A DNA stretch of 44,324 bases from Rhodospirillaceae bacterium. Its GTDB lineage: Bacteria; Pseudomonadota; Alphaproteobacteria; TMED109. Of the stretch, positions 33,483-41,875 are shown piece after piece; positions within the stretch are counted from its first letter, which is position 1, and every line of letters starts with the position of its first letter. Made by a program: the position numbers and the translations under genes. The stretch is from NCBI GenBank assembly GCA_902615805.1, contig CACMQH010000006.1, forward strand, positions 1-44,324, read 5' to 3'. A model generated the notes under the pieces. It saw only the letters and a program-made list of their open reading frames with translations. It did no database searches and was not told where the DNA came from.

Positions 33483-34730
33483 ATGAAAATATTAATTAAT
33501 ATTGCTTTTCAATCTTTATTAAGTAGAAAAATTACAGTTTTTTTAACTATAATCTCATTAACCATATCTATAGTATTATTTTTATCTATAGATACATTAA
33601 GGTTAGGGGCAAAAAAAAGCTTCTTCGGAAATGTTAAATCTGGTGATTTAATACTAGGAGCTAGATCTGGAGAGGTTCAATTATTACTTTACTCTTTATT
33701 TCAAATTGGCAGTCCTACTAATAATATTAGTTGGGAAAGCTATCAGCAAATTTCAAAAATGCCAGAAATAGATTGGATCATCCCTATTTCTTTAGGTGAT
33801 AGTCATAAGCAATTTAGAGTAATGGGTACAACAAAAAAATATTTTGAAAAGTTTTCTTATAGAAAAGATAAAAAATTACAGTTTCAATCTGGAATATATT
33901 TTGAAGATACTTTTGATGTTGTGATAGGAAGCGATGTGGCAGAAATTTTAAATTATAAATTAAATGATAATATTATAATTGCTCATGGAATAGCATCACA
34001 ATCTTTACATGATGAGTTCCCTTTTAAGATAAAAGGGATATTAAAAAAAACTGGAACCTCAACAGATAAGCTAGTATTAGTAAGTCTTGAAGCACTAGAA
34101 GCCATTCACAAAGATTGGAAAACTGGGTCAAAGCTACTTTCTAATACTAAAAGCAAAGAAAAAGAAACCAAAGGTTTAGACCTAACTCCTAAAGAAATAA
34201 CTGCAGCTGTAATTAAATTAAAATCTCCTATCACCATATTTAAAGTACAAAGAGAAATTAATGACTACCAAATAGAACCTTTACAAGCAATTATTCCAGG
34301 TATTGTGCTTACTAAACTATGGCAGATAGTTTCAATAACTGAAAATATAATGTTATCAATATCAAGTATGGTAATTATAAGTTCTATTATAGGAATGATA
34401 GCAATACTATATTCTAACCTAAACATTAGAAGAAAAGAAATGGCACTTCTTAGAATAGTAGGTGCCTCCCCTAAAAATATTTTTACGTTGATGATGTTTG
34501 AAGCATTCTTAATATCTTTTTTTAGTATTATATTTGCTGTTGTTTTAGTTCAAATAGCTAGCTTTATTTTTTTTCCTTTATTAGATAGGCAGTTTGGTAT
34601 TTTTCTAGAACAGAAATTATGGAATGCTAGGAATTTATATTTTTTAAATTTAGTTTTGATTTCTTCATTATTAGTAAGTATATTTCCAAGTATTCAAGCT
34701 TTTAGAAAATCTATTAATGATGGTATTTAA
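33483..34730 (+). CDS. FtsX-like permease (MacB/LolC type) of the ZrgA cluster
   Basis: A 415-residue inner-membrane protein with four membrane helices: one at the N-terminus (about 15-37), then three at the C-terminus (about 280-305, 335-360, 380-400), separated by a large periplasmic domain. The C-terminal LNIRRKEMALLRIVGASPKN is the FtsX coupling signature. Typical mechanotransmission ABC permease layout. Overlaps the next gene by 14 bases. Cargo probably concerns ZrgA or zinc, by context only. Confidence 0.82.
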   Translation: MKILINIAFQSLLSRKITVFLTIISLTISIVLFLSIDTLRLGAKKSFFGNVKSGDLILGARSGEVQLLLYSLFQIGSPTNNISWESYQQISKMPEIDWIIPISLGDSHKQFRVMGTTKKYFEKFSYRKDKKLQFQSGIYFEDTFDVVIGSDVAEILNYKLNDNIIIAHGIASQSLHDEFPFKIKGILKKTGTSTDKLVLVSLEALEAIHKDWKTGSKLLSNTKSKEKETKGLDLTPKEITAAVIKLKSPITIFKVQREINDYQIEPLQAIIPGIVLTKLWQIVSITENIMLSISSMVIISSIIGMIAILYSNLNIRRKEMALLRIVGASPKNIFTLMMFEAFLISFFSIIFAVVLVQIASFIFFPLLDRQFGIFLEQKLWNARNLYFLNLVLISSLLVSIFPSIQAFRKSINDGI

Positions 34731-35268
34731 AGTGCAATTGGTTCTAAAATTCTTTTTTCAATGTTTAGTAGTATTATTATTATTTTTGAACAATGTTCAC
34801 AGCGATGATAGTATAAGGCTAAAGTGGTTAGAGTTAGTTCCAAAATATGCTTATGACTTTGTTCCTGAGTCTGGGGTTACTGAAGAAATGTGGGAAGATG
34901 AAATATTTTTACAAAAGGTAGAAAAGGCAGGCCTTTTAATAAATGATGAAGTGGTAGGAAAAAAAATTCAAATAGATGGTTTTATGGTACCTCTAGAATT
35001 TGACTATGGAGAAGGCTTAACAGTAGAAGAGTTTGTCTTGGTACCTGATGCAGGTATGTGTATACACGTTCCTCCTCCCCCTCCAAATCAAATGATTTTT
35101 GTTAAACTAAAAAAACCGGAAAAAGTTAGGTTTATGTACCAGCCAATTCTTATTGAAGGAGTTTTAAAAAAAACTCCTCCTGTGAAAGATGTATATAATA
35201 GTATTTATGAAGTTTCTGCGGAGAGTATAAAAGATATAGATATGGAAGATTTATATTATGAAGATTAG
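34717..35268 (+). CDS. DUF3299 exported protein of the ZrgA cluster
   Basis: A 183-residue protein with a signal sequence (about 1-28). The DUF3299 core is QIDGFMVPLEFDYGEGL, then EEFVLVPDAGMCIHVPPPPP and NQMIFVKL, in which C and H of the GMCIHVPPPPPNQ motif could bind metal. Such proteins recur next to ZrgA and ABC permeases in proteobacterial zinc loci. The start codon overlaps the permease's 3' end; a second ATG three bases later is equally possible. Confidence 0.78.
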   Translation: MMVFKVQLVLKFFFQCLVVLLLFLNNVHSDDSIRLKWLELVPKYAYDFVPESGVTEEMWEDEIFLQKVEKAGLLINDEVVGKKIQIDGFMVPLEFDYGEGLTVEEFVLVPDAGMCIHVPPPPPNQMIFVKLKKPEKVRFMYQPILIEGVLKKTPPVKDVYNSIYEVSAESIKDIDMEDLYYED

Positions 35269-35277
35269 AATAAAAAA

Positions 35278-36081
35278 ATGTTAAAGCAAGCTATTGATTT
35301 TTTTGAAGAATCACAAGACATATATAAAATATTATTTAATATTTCAGAAAATAGCCTAAATACTATAACACAATTTAAACATTGGTCTTTTAATGATATT
35401 ATACGACACCTCCATGTATGGAATATAGCTGCCTACAAGTCTTTACAAGGAGATATTGAATGGGAAAGTTTTAATAATAATTTACAAACTTTTTTTAAAG
35501 AAGGAAAAAAATTAAGTGATTTCGAAAAATCTATAACAAAAAATTTAAAAGGAAAAAACTTACTTAATATATGGCAAAGTACTTTTAAAAATGTATCGGA
35601 AGAGTTTAAAAAAGAGTCTCCAAAAAAAAGAGTAAAATGGGTTGGTCCTGATATGAGCGTCATCTCATCAATAAGTGCAAGACATATGGAAACTTGGGCA
35701 CATTCACAAGCAATTTATGACTCACTTGGAAAAGTACGTAATAATAAAGATAGGATTTTAAATATAGTTATAATAGGTAATAATACTTTTGAATGGACAT
35801 ACAAGGTAAATAATAGAGAAATACCAAGTGAAAAACCTTATCTTAAGCTAATTTCTCCGTCTGGAAAAGTTTGGGAGTTTAATGACCCTTCAAATAAAGA
35901 AAGAATAGAGGGATTAGCTGAAGAATTTTGTCAAGTTGTTACACAAGTAAGAAATATAAAGGATGTAAATTTAAAGTTAAGTGGCAAAACCTCCACTCAG
36001 TGGATGTCAATTGCACAATGCTTTGCTGGCAAAGCTTCTTCACCTCCATTACCTGGTACTAGAAAGTTAATAACACAATAA
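35278..36081 (+). CDS. TIGR03084-like, DinB-fold metal-binding protein
   Basis: A 267-residue cytoplasmic protein. A four-helix DinB/MDMPI-type bundle is indicated by WSFNDIIRHLHVWNIAAYKS and ISARHMETWAHSQAIYDSLG; His46-like in IRHLHVW, together with the RHMETWAH His pair, forms the usual metal triad. The C-terminal sterol-carrier-like part is FCQVVTQVRNIKDVNLKLSG, ending CFAGKASSPPLPGTR. This is the pattern I recall for TIGR03084. It follows DUF3299 by 9 bp; whether it belongs to the zinc system or is only co-located is open. Confidence 0.65.
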   Translation: MLKQAIDFFEESQDIYKILFNISENSLNTITQFKHWSFNDIIRHLHVWNIAAYKSLQGDIEWESFNNNLQTFFKEGKKLSDFEKSITKNLKGKNLLNIWQSTFKNVSEEFKKESPKKRVKWVGPDMSVISSISARHMETWAHSQAIYDSLGKVRNNKDRILNIVIIGNNTFEWTYKVNNREIPSEKPYLKLISPSGKVWEFNDPSNKERIEGLAEEFCQVVTQVRNIKDVNLKLSGKTSTQWMSIAQCFAGKASSPPLPGTRKLITQ

Positions 36082-36104
36082 TATTAACTTTAAATAATTA
36101 AATT

Positions 36105-36278
36105 TTATTTAATTTTTTTAAGAATTAAAACTAGTGTAACAAATATAAGTGTAAGAAAAATTTCTATATAAAAACTAAAAAATATATAAATACTTATTAG
36201 AATTATAGCCACTATTGTAATATATAATAATGCTTGTTGAATATTTTCAGAGTTTAAAAATTCTTTTATTTTATTCAT
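36105..36278 (-). CDS. 57-residue two-helix membrane peptide
   Basis: An ATG at 36278 opens a 57-codon frame: MNKIKEFLNSENIQQ, then a hydrophobic run ALLYITIVAIILISIYIF, a short turn, a second run FLTLIFVTLVLIL, and KKIK before TAA. A basic tail after the second helix suggests both termini in the cytoplasm. No homolog is known to me. It occupies the otherwise gene-free strip after the zinc cluster and is too short for routine gene calling. Confidence 0.5.
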   Translation of the reverse strand: MNKIKEFLNSENIQQALLYITIVAIILISIYIFFSFYIEIFLTLIFVTLVLILKKIK

Positions 36279-36346
36279 TTTTTATTATACAAAACATTTA
36301 AAATTATAAAAAGTATTGTTATAATTTATACAGTAAATAAATTAAA

Positions 36347-36520
36347 ATGAAAATAATACTTTTAATAAAAATAATAACAGCATTTAGTTTTTTTTTAATT
36401 AGTTGTAGTGATGAAAATCAAAAAAAAAGCAATTATAAAAAAAAAACTGATATACCCTTAACAGGACAATCAATAGATAAAAAAGTTAATCCTAGTAAAA
36501 AAGTAAGCGACTTTTATTAA
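36347..36520 (+). CDS. Small lipoprotein
   Basis: A 57-residue frame starting at an ATG at 36347. It has a lysine at residue 2, a hydrophobic stretch LLIKIITAFSFFLISC with a lipobox L-I-S-C (Cys20), then a Ser/Asp/Asn/Lys-rich hydrophilic tail (SDENQKKSNYKKK, ending KKVSDFY). Predicted type II signal processing to an outer-membrane or periplasmic lipoprotein of about 38 residues. Divergent from the two-helix peptide, and its stop is 13 bases before the convergent flavoprotein stop. Function unknown. Confidence 0.6.
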   Translation: MKIILLIKIITAFSFFLISCSDENQKKSNYKKKTDIPLTGQSIDKKVNPSKKVSDFY

Positions 36521-36533
36521 TGAAAAAATTTGG

Positions 36534-37715
36534 TTAAGCATGCTGACCTGCAACAAAACCTGATGACCAAGCCCATTGAAAGTTATATCCACCTAAATGT
36601 CCTGTAATATCAACAACTTCTCCAATAAAAAATAATCCTGGATGTTTTTTACACATCATAGTTTTTGATGATAACTCATTAGTATCTACACCACCTAAAG
36701 TAACCTCAGCAGTTTTATAACCTTCTGTTCCTATTGGCTCAACAATCCAGTTATTAATTGAATCTGATAATTTTTTTATATTTTTATTAGATAATTCACC
36801 AATATTTCCAGCTATTTGATTTTCCTCACATATTATATTTGCTAACCTTTTGGCTAAGAAAGAATTTATAATAGAGTTAATATTCTGTTTAGGAGAAGTA
36901 TTTCTTTTGTCTAATAAAAAGTTGAATATATTTTTTTCTGGACAAAGATCTATATTAAGACTTTCTCCTTCTTTCCAATAAGAAGATATTTGTAAAATTG
37001 ACGGTCCACTTAATCCTCTATGTGTGAAAAGCATTCCTTCTTCAAAGAGGGTTTTCTTAAAAGATATTATAGCATTTGCGGAAACTCCTGCTAATAGTTT
37101 ACATTTATTTAGTATTTTTTCATTAAAAGTAAGCGGTACTAAAGCTGGAACTGTATCAATAACATTTAGATTAAATTGTTTAGCTAAATCGTATCCAAAT
37201 TTACTTGCTCCTATTTTTGGAACTGATAATCCTCCAGTAGCCACTATTAGTGAACTACTTAAATATGTTTTGGAATTATCTCGAGTAATAAAAATTTTAT
37301 CTTTATAACTTACCTTTATAACCTTGGTATCTATTTTCAAAACGACATTAGCTAATTTACATTCATTCAATAACATATCTATTATTTCTTGTGCACTATT
37401 ATCACAAAATAGTTGTCCTAATTTTTTTTCATGATATTTGATTTTATATTTTTTTACTAAATCAATAAAATCTTCTTGATTGTATTGATTTAGAGCTGAA
37501 ATAATAAAGCTTGGGTTTTTAGAAATATATTTGATTGGACTAGCATTTAAATTAGTAAAATTACATCTACCTCCTCCAGAAATCCTAATTTTTTCTCCTA
37601 TCTTTTTTGAATGGTCAATTAATAATGTCTTTCTTCCTCTTTTACCGCACTCTATGGCACTCATCATGCCAGCAGCCCCAGCTCCAATAATCACAACGTC
37701 ATATTTTTCATACAT
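36534..37715 (-). CDS. HI0933/BaiN-family flavoprotein
   Basis: A 393-residue FAD-dependent oxidoreductase. The Rossmann motif is YDVVIIGAGAAGMMSAIECG (about 5-24), followed by the family signature KIRISGGGRCNFTN. LIVATGGLSVPKIGASKFGY is the central block, and GEVVDITGHLGGYNFQWAWS with SGFVAGQHA the C-terminal FAD site. HI0933-like proteins (YhiN, BaiN) are widely distributed; substrates are mostly unknown. The stop is 13 bp from the small lipoprotein gene. Confidence 0.92.
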   Translation of the reverse strand: MYEKYDVVIIGAGAAGMMSAIECGKRGRKTLLIDHSKKIGEKIRISGGGRCNFTNLNASPIKYISKNPSFIISALNQYNQEDFIDLVKKYKIKYHEKKLGQLFCDNSAQEIIDMLLNECKLANVVLKIDTKVIKVSYKDKIFITRDNSKTYLSSSLIVATGGLSVPKIGASKFGYDLAKQFNLNVIDTVPALVPLTFNEKILNKCKLLAGVSANAIISFKKTLFEEGMLFTHRGLSGPSILQISSYWKEGESLNIDLCPEKNIFNFLLDKRNTSPKQNINSIINSFLAKRLANIICEENQIAGNIGELSNKNIKKLSDSINNWIVEPIGTEGYKTAEVTLGGVDTNELSSKTMMCKKHPGLFFIGEVVDITGHLGGYNFQWAWSSGFVAGQHA

Positions 37716-37743
37716 ATTAGGAATAGTACACTAATGAATAAAT

Positions 37744-38757
37744 TTAGTTTAATAAAACCTTATCTAACTCTGAATAAAATTTTTCAAAATCTTCAATTTG
37801 AGGTAGATGTCCCAAACCATTTAATTCTATCAGCCTGATATTATTATTTATTTTTTTTGTTCTTTTTCCAAGCAAATCATATCTACCTAGCTCATAAATA
37901 ATACCAGCTTTTTTCCAATTTCTTCCTGGTCCTGTACGATCCCTAGTGCCTATTATTAAAGAAACTGGTACTTTAAAGTTTTTAAACTCTTCAATAACTG
38001 ATCCAGTAAAAATCATATCATAAGTATTAGCACTTATTTTTGCTAAGGACTTCCAATCTTTTCCATTTACCCAACCAATAAGATGAGAAGCAAGCAATTC
38101 ATACTTTTTATTCCATTGCCCATCATAGTAATTTTTCTTTTGATAATTAATAATATTTTCCGGTTTAAGCTGTAATTCTTTATTATAAAAGAAATTAATA
38201 TCTTTATATTCTACATATTCAAGATAATTTTCTAAACCTATAGGATTGATTAATATTAAGTTAGAAATAATATCTTCATACATTAAAGAAAATCTAGATG
38301 CTAGCATACCCCCCATTGAATGTGCTATTAGTTGTGTAGAAGAAATATTTAACGAGTCTAATAGTTTTCTTGTGTTTAAGGCTAGAGTTTCAAATGTGTA
38401 TTGATAATTTAAAGGTTTAGAAGATTTACCAAAACCTATTTGATCTGGGATAAGTACTGCATAACCTAGAGAGTTTAATTTTAAAGCAATTTCTTTCCAA
38501 TAATTACTAGTAAAGTTTTTTCCATGCAATAAAGTTACAGTTCCCTTTTTTTTATTATTTGAAGGCAAATACATATATGCCATTTCTAAATTTATGCCTT
38601 GTGAAGCAAAATCAAAAATCTGGACCTTAGAAAAGTATTCATAACCTGTTAAAGATTTGTCGTACTGATAATTTTCAGCATAAGCAAATTGCCAATTATA
38701 TATGATAAAAATTAAAAAAAATACTAAAAGATGATGTTTTTGTTTTATATTAATCAT
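37744..38757 (-). CDS. Exported alpha/beta hydrolase
   Basis: A 337-residue protein with a signal peptide (about 1-27, ending AYA). Alpha/beta-hydrolase landmarks: oxyanion LLHGKNFTSNYW, nucleophile elbow AHSMGGM, an acid in IIGTRDRTGPGR, and the catalytic His in GLGHLPQIE. The pre-fold region YLPSNNKKKGTVTLLHG is typical of epoxide-hydrolase/haloperoxidase-like members. Substrate not identifiable. It follows the flavoprotein start by 28 bp on the same strand. Confidence 0.85.
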   Translation of the reverse strand: MINIKQKHHLLVFFLIFIIYNWQFAYAENYQYDKSLTGYEYFSKVQIFDFASQGINLEMAYMYLPSNNKKKGTVTLLHGKNFTSNYWKEIALKLNSLGYAVLIPDQIGFGKSSKPLNYQYTFETLALNTRKLLDSLNISSTQLIAHSMGGMLASRFSLMYEDIISNLILINPIGLENYLEYVEYKDINFFYNKELQLKPENIINYQKKNYYDGQWNKKYELLASHLIGWVNGKDWKSLAKISANTYDMIFTGSVIEEFKNFKVPVSLIIGTRDRTGPGRNWKKAGIIYELGRYDLLGKRTKKINNNIRLIELNGLGHLPQIEDFEKFYSELDKVLLN

Positions 38758-38844
38758 AACCTAAAAAATTAAATTATAATTACTATAAATAAATTGCAAT
38801 ATCTAGTTATGTAAATTTAACTGTATCTATATTTATACATAAAT

Positions 38845-39099
38845 TTAAAAACTGTATTTATCAGCTTTAGCCTCTGTTTGATATGCATTTAAAATCAATT
38901 TAGCTATTAATTTTTTATTACTTAAAGATAGACCTGCTAACTCTTTATCTAATAAACACTTACTTTTATTTAAGGTTTTTGAGAACTCAGAGTTCTTACC
39001 TAACCATATTTGAACATCATTATTAAGTAGGAAATTTTTACCATCACAAGCTAATAAATTAAAACTTAAAAAACTAAAAATTATTATTAAAAATTTCAT
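38845..39099 (-). CDS. Small exported Cys protein, family A (copy 1)
   Basis: An 84-residue protein with a signal peptide ending LLAC (about 1-18). The mature part has two cysteines (C at the start, and KCLL) and the pattern GKNSEFSKTLNKSKCLL, LAGLSLSNKKLIAKLILNAY. The same pattern (GK-x-S-x-F, KC-x-L, LI-x-x-x-Y) occurs in the gene at 41876-42115, so the two are paralogs. LLAC could be a lipobox or a normal Ala-Cys cleavage site. Function unknown. Confidence 0.6.
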   Translation of the reverse strand: MKFLIIIFSFLSFNLLACDGKNFLLNNDVQIWLGKNSEFSKTLNKSKCLLDKELAGLSLSNKKLIAKLILNAYQTEAKADKYSF

Positions 39100-39231
39100 A
39101 TTACTTCCTTTTAGTTGTGATAATAAACTTTTAAACTATATTTAATAGACCAATTAGGGTTATACTTATAATCAAATAACAGCTAGATATATTTGATTAG
39201 CGTAAACGAAGGTTGCATTTTTAAAAAATTA

Positions 39232-39744
39232 TTACTTTTTCTTCATATAATTTTTTATATTTGCATCATAATGATATAGTGCTTTATGAGCATCAGCTAA
39301 CCCAGCTAACTTACTTTTTTCGTATTTGCTTTTACAATATAGCAGCCAGAAATTTATTCTTAGCTCAGTTGGTAATATTAAAGTTTGTCTTTTGTTATCT
39401 ATATTAATTTTAGTAAACAGCCATTTTTCTTCTATTGAGTCATTTATAATCCTAGTTAAAGCAGTTCTAGATATGTTTACTGTATTATTTAAAACTGAGA
39501 TTGAACAAGGAATATTCTCATAAAAATATATAATTATATTTCTATGAATAATATATTTTTCAAAGGTGGAATAAATATAGTTAAGAAATCTTTGATGTTT
39601 TTTCATTAATTCTTTGTCTTGGTTATACCAAGCTAAATCTTTAATCTTATTTTTATAGTATCCCTTTGTAAAATCCATACTTTCAGACTTAGCAACTTTT
39701 TTTGCATATTCTAACATTAAAAAATCTCTATAATCTTCAGTCAT
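39232..39744 (-). CDS. Winged-helix-type transcriptional regulator
   Basis: About 170 residues from the ATG at 39744 (an upstream ATG at 39783 would add MYIIFINNIKYIN). The middle carries a helix-turn-helix: CSISVLNNTVNISRTALTRI, INDSIEEKWLFTKINIDNKR and QTLILPTELR as the wing, in the style of MarR-like winged helices. The N-terminal half is helical (MLEYAKKVAKSESMDF). The subfamily is not determined. It sits beside the family B secreted proteins and may control them; a 7-bp inverted repeat lies in the divergent gap. Confidence 0.5.
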   Translation of the reverse strand: MTEDYRDFLMLEYAKKVAKSESMDFTKGYYKNKIKDLAWYNQDKELMKKHQRFLNYIYSTFEKYIIHRNIIIYFYENIPCSISVLNNTVNISRTALTRIINDSIEEKWLFTKINIDNKRQTLILPTELRINFWLLYCKSKYEKSKLAGLADAHKALYHYDANIKNYMKKK

Positions 39745-39895
39745 ATTTATATACTTTATATTATTAATAAAAATAATATACAAATTAAATGTATAGAATA
39801 TTAACTTCAGAAATTTTTTTTTTTGCTTTTGCTGCTTTGCATATCTTTAAAAAAAATAATAAGTAAAGTTAGTTGTTATATTTTTAATTAGGAAC

Positions 39896-39915
39896 TTGTA
39901 ATACTATAATTACAA
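39896..39915. promoter_or_regulatory. 7-bp inverted repeat in the regulator/secreted-protein gap
   Basis: TTGTAAT (39896-39902) and ATTACAA (39909-39915) flank a six-base spacer in the 260-bp gap between the divergent winged-helix regulator and the first family B gene. It could be an operator for the adjacent regulator. AT-rich background makes chance likely. No other gene or RNA is seen in this gap. Confidence 0.25.
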
Positions 39916-40004
39916 AGAATTACTTATCCATTTTTTCTCCCTAGTAAGTGTTAGTAATTCTTTTTTTTTGTCTAAAAAAATTATTTAGGTTAAAATATAC
40001 ACAT

Positions 40005-40460
40005 ATGAAATTACTAGTTGTTTTATTTTATATTATTATTGGAAACTTTAGTCTTTATGCCATTGAACTAGAAATAGAAGTAATAGGGAAAACTACTAGA
40101 CAAAATAGTATAGATCTACCAAGTGGAAAAAAATATGTATCCTTTAGACATGAAGGAGGATTTAAAAGCACATTAGCTAAATACGGAAGTTACTTTTGTG
40201 AAGGCTCTATTTATTATAATAAGAAGAATTTACTTGAAAGCATGAATCTGTTTTGTGAATTAACTGATCAAAATGGAGATAAACAATACACTACAGGAAA
40301 AAGAAGATTAGGTTCAGAAGTTGATATTGCCCTAGGACAAACTGTTATATTCGATGCAAGTGGTTTTTGGAAAAAATATATAGGTTTAGAATGTACATAC
40401 GTAATTGAATATGTTAATGATATTTTGTTTTCTCCACAAAAATGCAAAATGCCTAATTAA
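40005..40460 (+). CDS. Exported protein, family B (copy 1, four Cys)
   Basis: About 151 residues from the ATG at 40005, where a signal peptide starts (MKLLVVLFYIIIGNFSLYAI); a 19-residue upstream extension from 39948 lacks signal features and is rejected. The mature domain: LEIEVIGKTTRQN, HEGGFKSTLAKYGSYFCEGS, LFCELTDQNGDKQYTTG, GLECTYVIEY and QKCK. Four cysteines are present. Two more copies lie on the minus strand at 40830-41324 and 41330-41809. A beta-barrel fold is plausible from the strand/Gly pattern. Function unknown. Confidence 0.65.
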   Translation: MKLLVVLFYIIIGNFSLYAIELEIEVIGKTTRQNSIDLPSGKKYVSFRHEGGFKSTLAKYGSYFCEGSIYYNKKNLLESMNLFCELTDQNGDKQYTTGKRRLGSEVDIALGQTVIFDASGFWKKYIGLECTYVIEYVNDILFSPQKCKMPN

Positions 40461-40480
40461 ATAGATAATTAATACTTATA

Positions 40481-40828
40481 TTAAAGCAAAGAACATTGTT
40501 TTGTGGAAATAAGATCAAAACTTTGATTATCATCTTTTGACTTGGAAAATATTTGAATTGTAAGTTTATTTAAATTAAATATTTCTTTATAAAGAACATT
40601 TTTATTTGTTTTAGCGCTGATATAAATAATTCTTTCTTTTGTATCAATTTTATCAATTTTATTATTATATAATAATTGCCAATTATTATTTTTTTTAATA
40701 TAAACATCTTTGTTTACAATATTATACTCAAAATCAGAACCATAATTATTAGGACAAACCCAAAAAACTGAACTAAATGTCTTATGGTTAAATAGAAAAA
40801 TAGTTAGAATAAAAAAAATATTTTTCAT
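40481..40828 (-). CDS. Small exported protein, unknown
   Basis: A 115-residue protein with a signal peptide (about 1-19, MKNIFFILTIFLFNHKTFSS). The mature part has two cysteines (WVCPNNYG near the start and KQCSLL at the end) that could form a disulfide tying the ends, and an alternating strand pattern (EYNIVNKDVYIKKNNNWQLL). It follows family B copy 3 by 1 base and may share its transcript. No family recognised. Confidence 0.5.
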   Translation of the reverse strand: MKNIFFILTIFLFNHKTFSSVFWVCPNNYGSDFEYNIVNKDVYIKKNNNWQLLYNNKIDKIDTKERIIYISAKTNKNVLYKEIFNLNKLTIQIFSKSKDDNQSFDLISTKQCSLL

Positions 40829-40829
40829 A

Positions 40830-41324
40830 TTATTGTTTTATCAATTGTAATCTTTCAAAAGCAATATCAGAAACTTTGCATTTAGTATTAGTAAAAGATG
40901 TAGATTTAAAAAAGTTTATTGCATATATGCATTTAGTCCCTACTAATTCTTCAATTTCTTTTGAAGCTGCATTTACAGTAAATGTTCCTGTTCCTTGTTC
41001 AAATTCTTTACTATTTCTAGAACCTTGAATATACATTTTTGATTCATTTTGGAAAATAATCTCTGCACTAAAAAAATGTTGTTTAATCTTATTATTATTT
41101 AGTTCAAAACTAGCTAGTGCATTCCAATTCCCATAATTACCGAGATTATCAGTAAACGATCCATCAAGTTTAAGTAAATTGAAATTATTTCCTTCTGAAT
41201 AATTATGTTTATCATTATTAACTACTTTAGCCTGCAAATTAATTAAGTAATCTTTGGAAACTAAATTAAATGTTGGGAGTAATATTAAAATAATAAGTAA
41301 TAAAGATTTTTTATTTTTTATCAT
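40830..41324 (-). CDS. Exported protein, family B (copy 3, two Cys)
   Basis: A 164-residue exported protein (signal about 1-23). Aligns with the other two copies: GSFTDNLGNYGNWNAL against GGFTDNFGNYGNSHCY, QGTGTFTVNAASKEI, GTKCIYAINF and TNTKCKV. The two N-proximal cysteines of the other copies are both replaced (Ala in NAL and FSAEI), while the two C-proximal cysteines remain. That joint loss suggests the missing pair forms one disulfide. Sits 5 bp after copy 2. Confidence 0.6.
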   Translation of the reverse strand: MIKNKKSLLLIILILLPTFNLVSKDYLINLQAKVVNNDKHNYSEGNNFNLLKLDGSFTDNLGNYGNWNALASFELNNNKIKQHFFSAEIIFQNESKMYIQGSRNSKEFEQGTGTFTVNAASKEIEELVGTKCIYAINFFKSTSFTNTKCKVSDIAFERLQLIKQ

Positions 41325-41329
41325 TAAGA

Positions 41330-41809
41330 TTATTTTTTTAATTTATCAAAAACTGTTTTAGTTAGTTTGCATTTGCTTAAACTAAAATAACTCTGATTTA
41401 AGTATCTAGTTGAAAATACACATTTAGTATTTATTAAATTTTTATAAATACCTGTTCCATCTACTATTACGGCTGTACCAACTCCTGCGGCCATCTCTGT
41501 TTCAGACCTAGTAAATTCACCCCACCACTTATTTCCATTTTGGTCAACCGTTTCACAAATAATCTTAAAATTTAGAGCAACTTCTTCTTTAGTTTTAATT
41601 TTTCCATAACAGTGTGAATTACCGTAATTACCAAAATTATCTGTAAATCCACCTGAATTTTCATATAGTAGATATACAGTACCGTTATTTAATTGCATTT
41701 TTTTAGAATTAGACTTTCCAATTACTTCTACAGATAAGTAGTATTTATTATTATCAGTAGCAAACAGCGATTGTGCAACAATACTTATTAAAACTATTAA
41801 AATTTTCAT
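41330..41809 (-). CDS. Exported protein, family B (copy 2, four Cys)
   Basis: A 159-residue exported protein (signal about 1-17). Conserved features with copy 1: YYLSVEVIGKSNS, GGFTDNFGNYGNSHCYGKI, IICETVDQNGNKWW, GVGTAVIVDGTGIYKN, NTKCVFSTRYLNQ and SKCKL. Four cysteines. Its downstream neighbour is copy 3, and its upstream neighbour is the family A copy 2 on the same strand, so the four minus-strand genes from 42115 to 40481 may be one operon. Function unknown. Confidence 0.62.
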   Translation of the reverse strand: MKILIVLISIVAQSLFATDNNKYYLSVEVIGKSNSKKMQLNNGTVYLLYENSGGFTDNFGNYGNSHCYGKIKTKEEVALNFKIICETVDQNGNKWWGEFTRSETEMAAGVGTAVIVDGTGIYKNLINTKCVFSTRYLNQSYFSLSKCKLTKTVFDKLKK

Positions 41810-41875
41810 ATCATCTGTTAATTATATTTAATTAGATGATAATAACAGAATGTTGGTATTAATATAAAATAATAA

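Noticed and set aside
39948-40004. The upstream 19-residue extension of family B copy 1
   Set aside because: The downstream ATG at 40005 begins a clean signal peptide and matches the other copies; the extension (MLVILFFCLKKLFRLKYTH) adds a second hydrophobic stretch with basic residues and no alignment.
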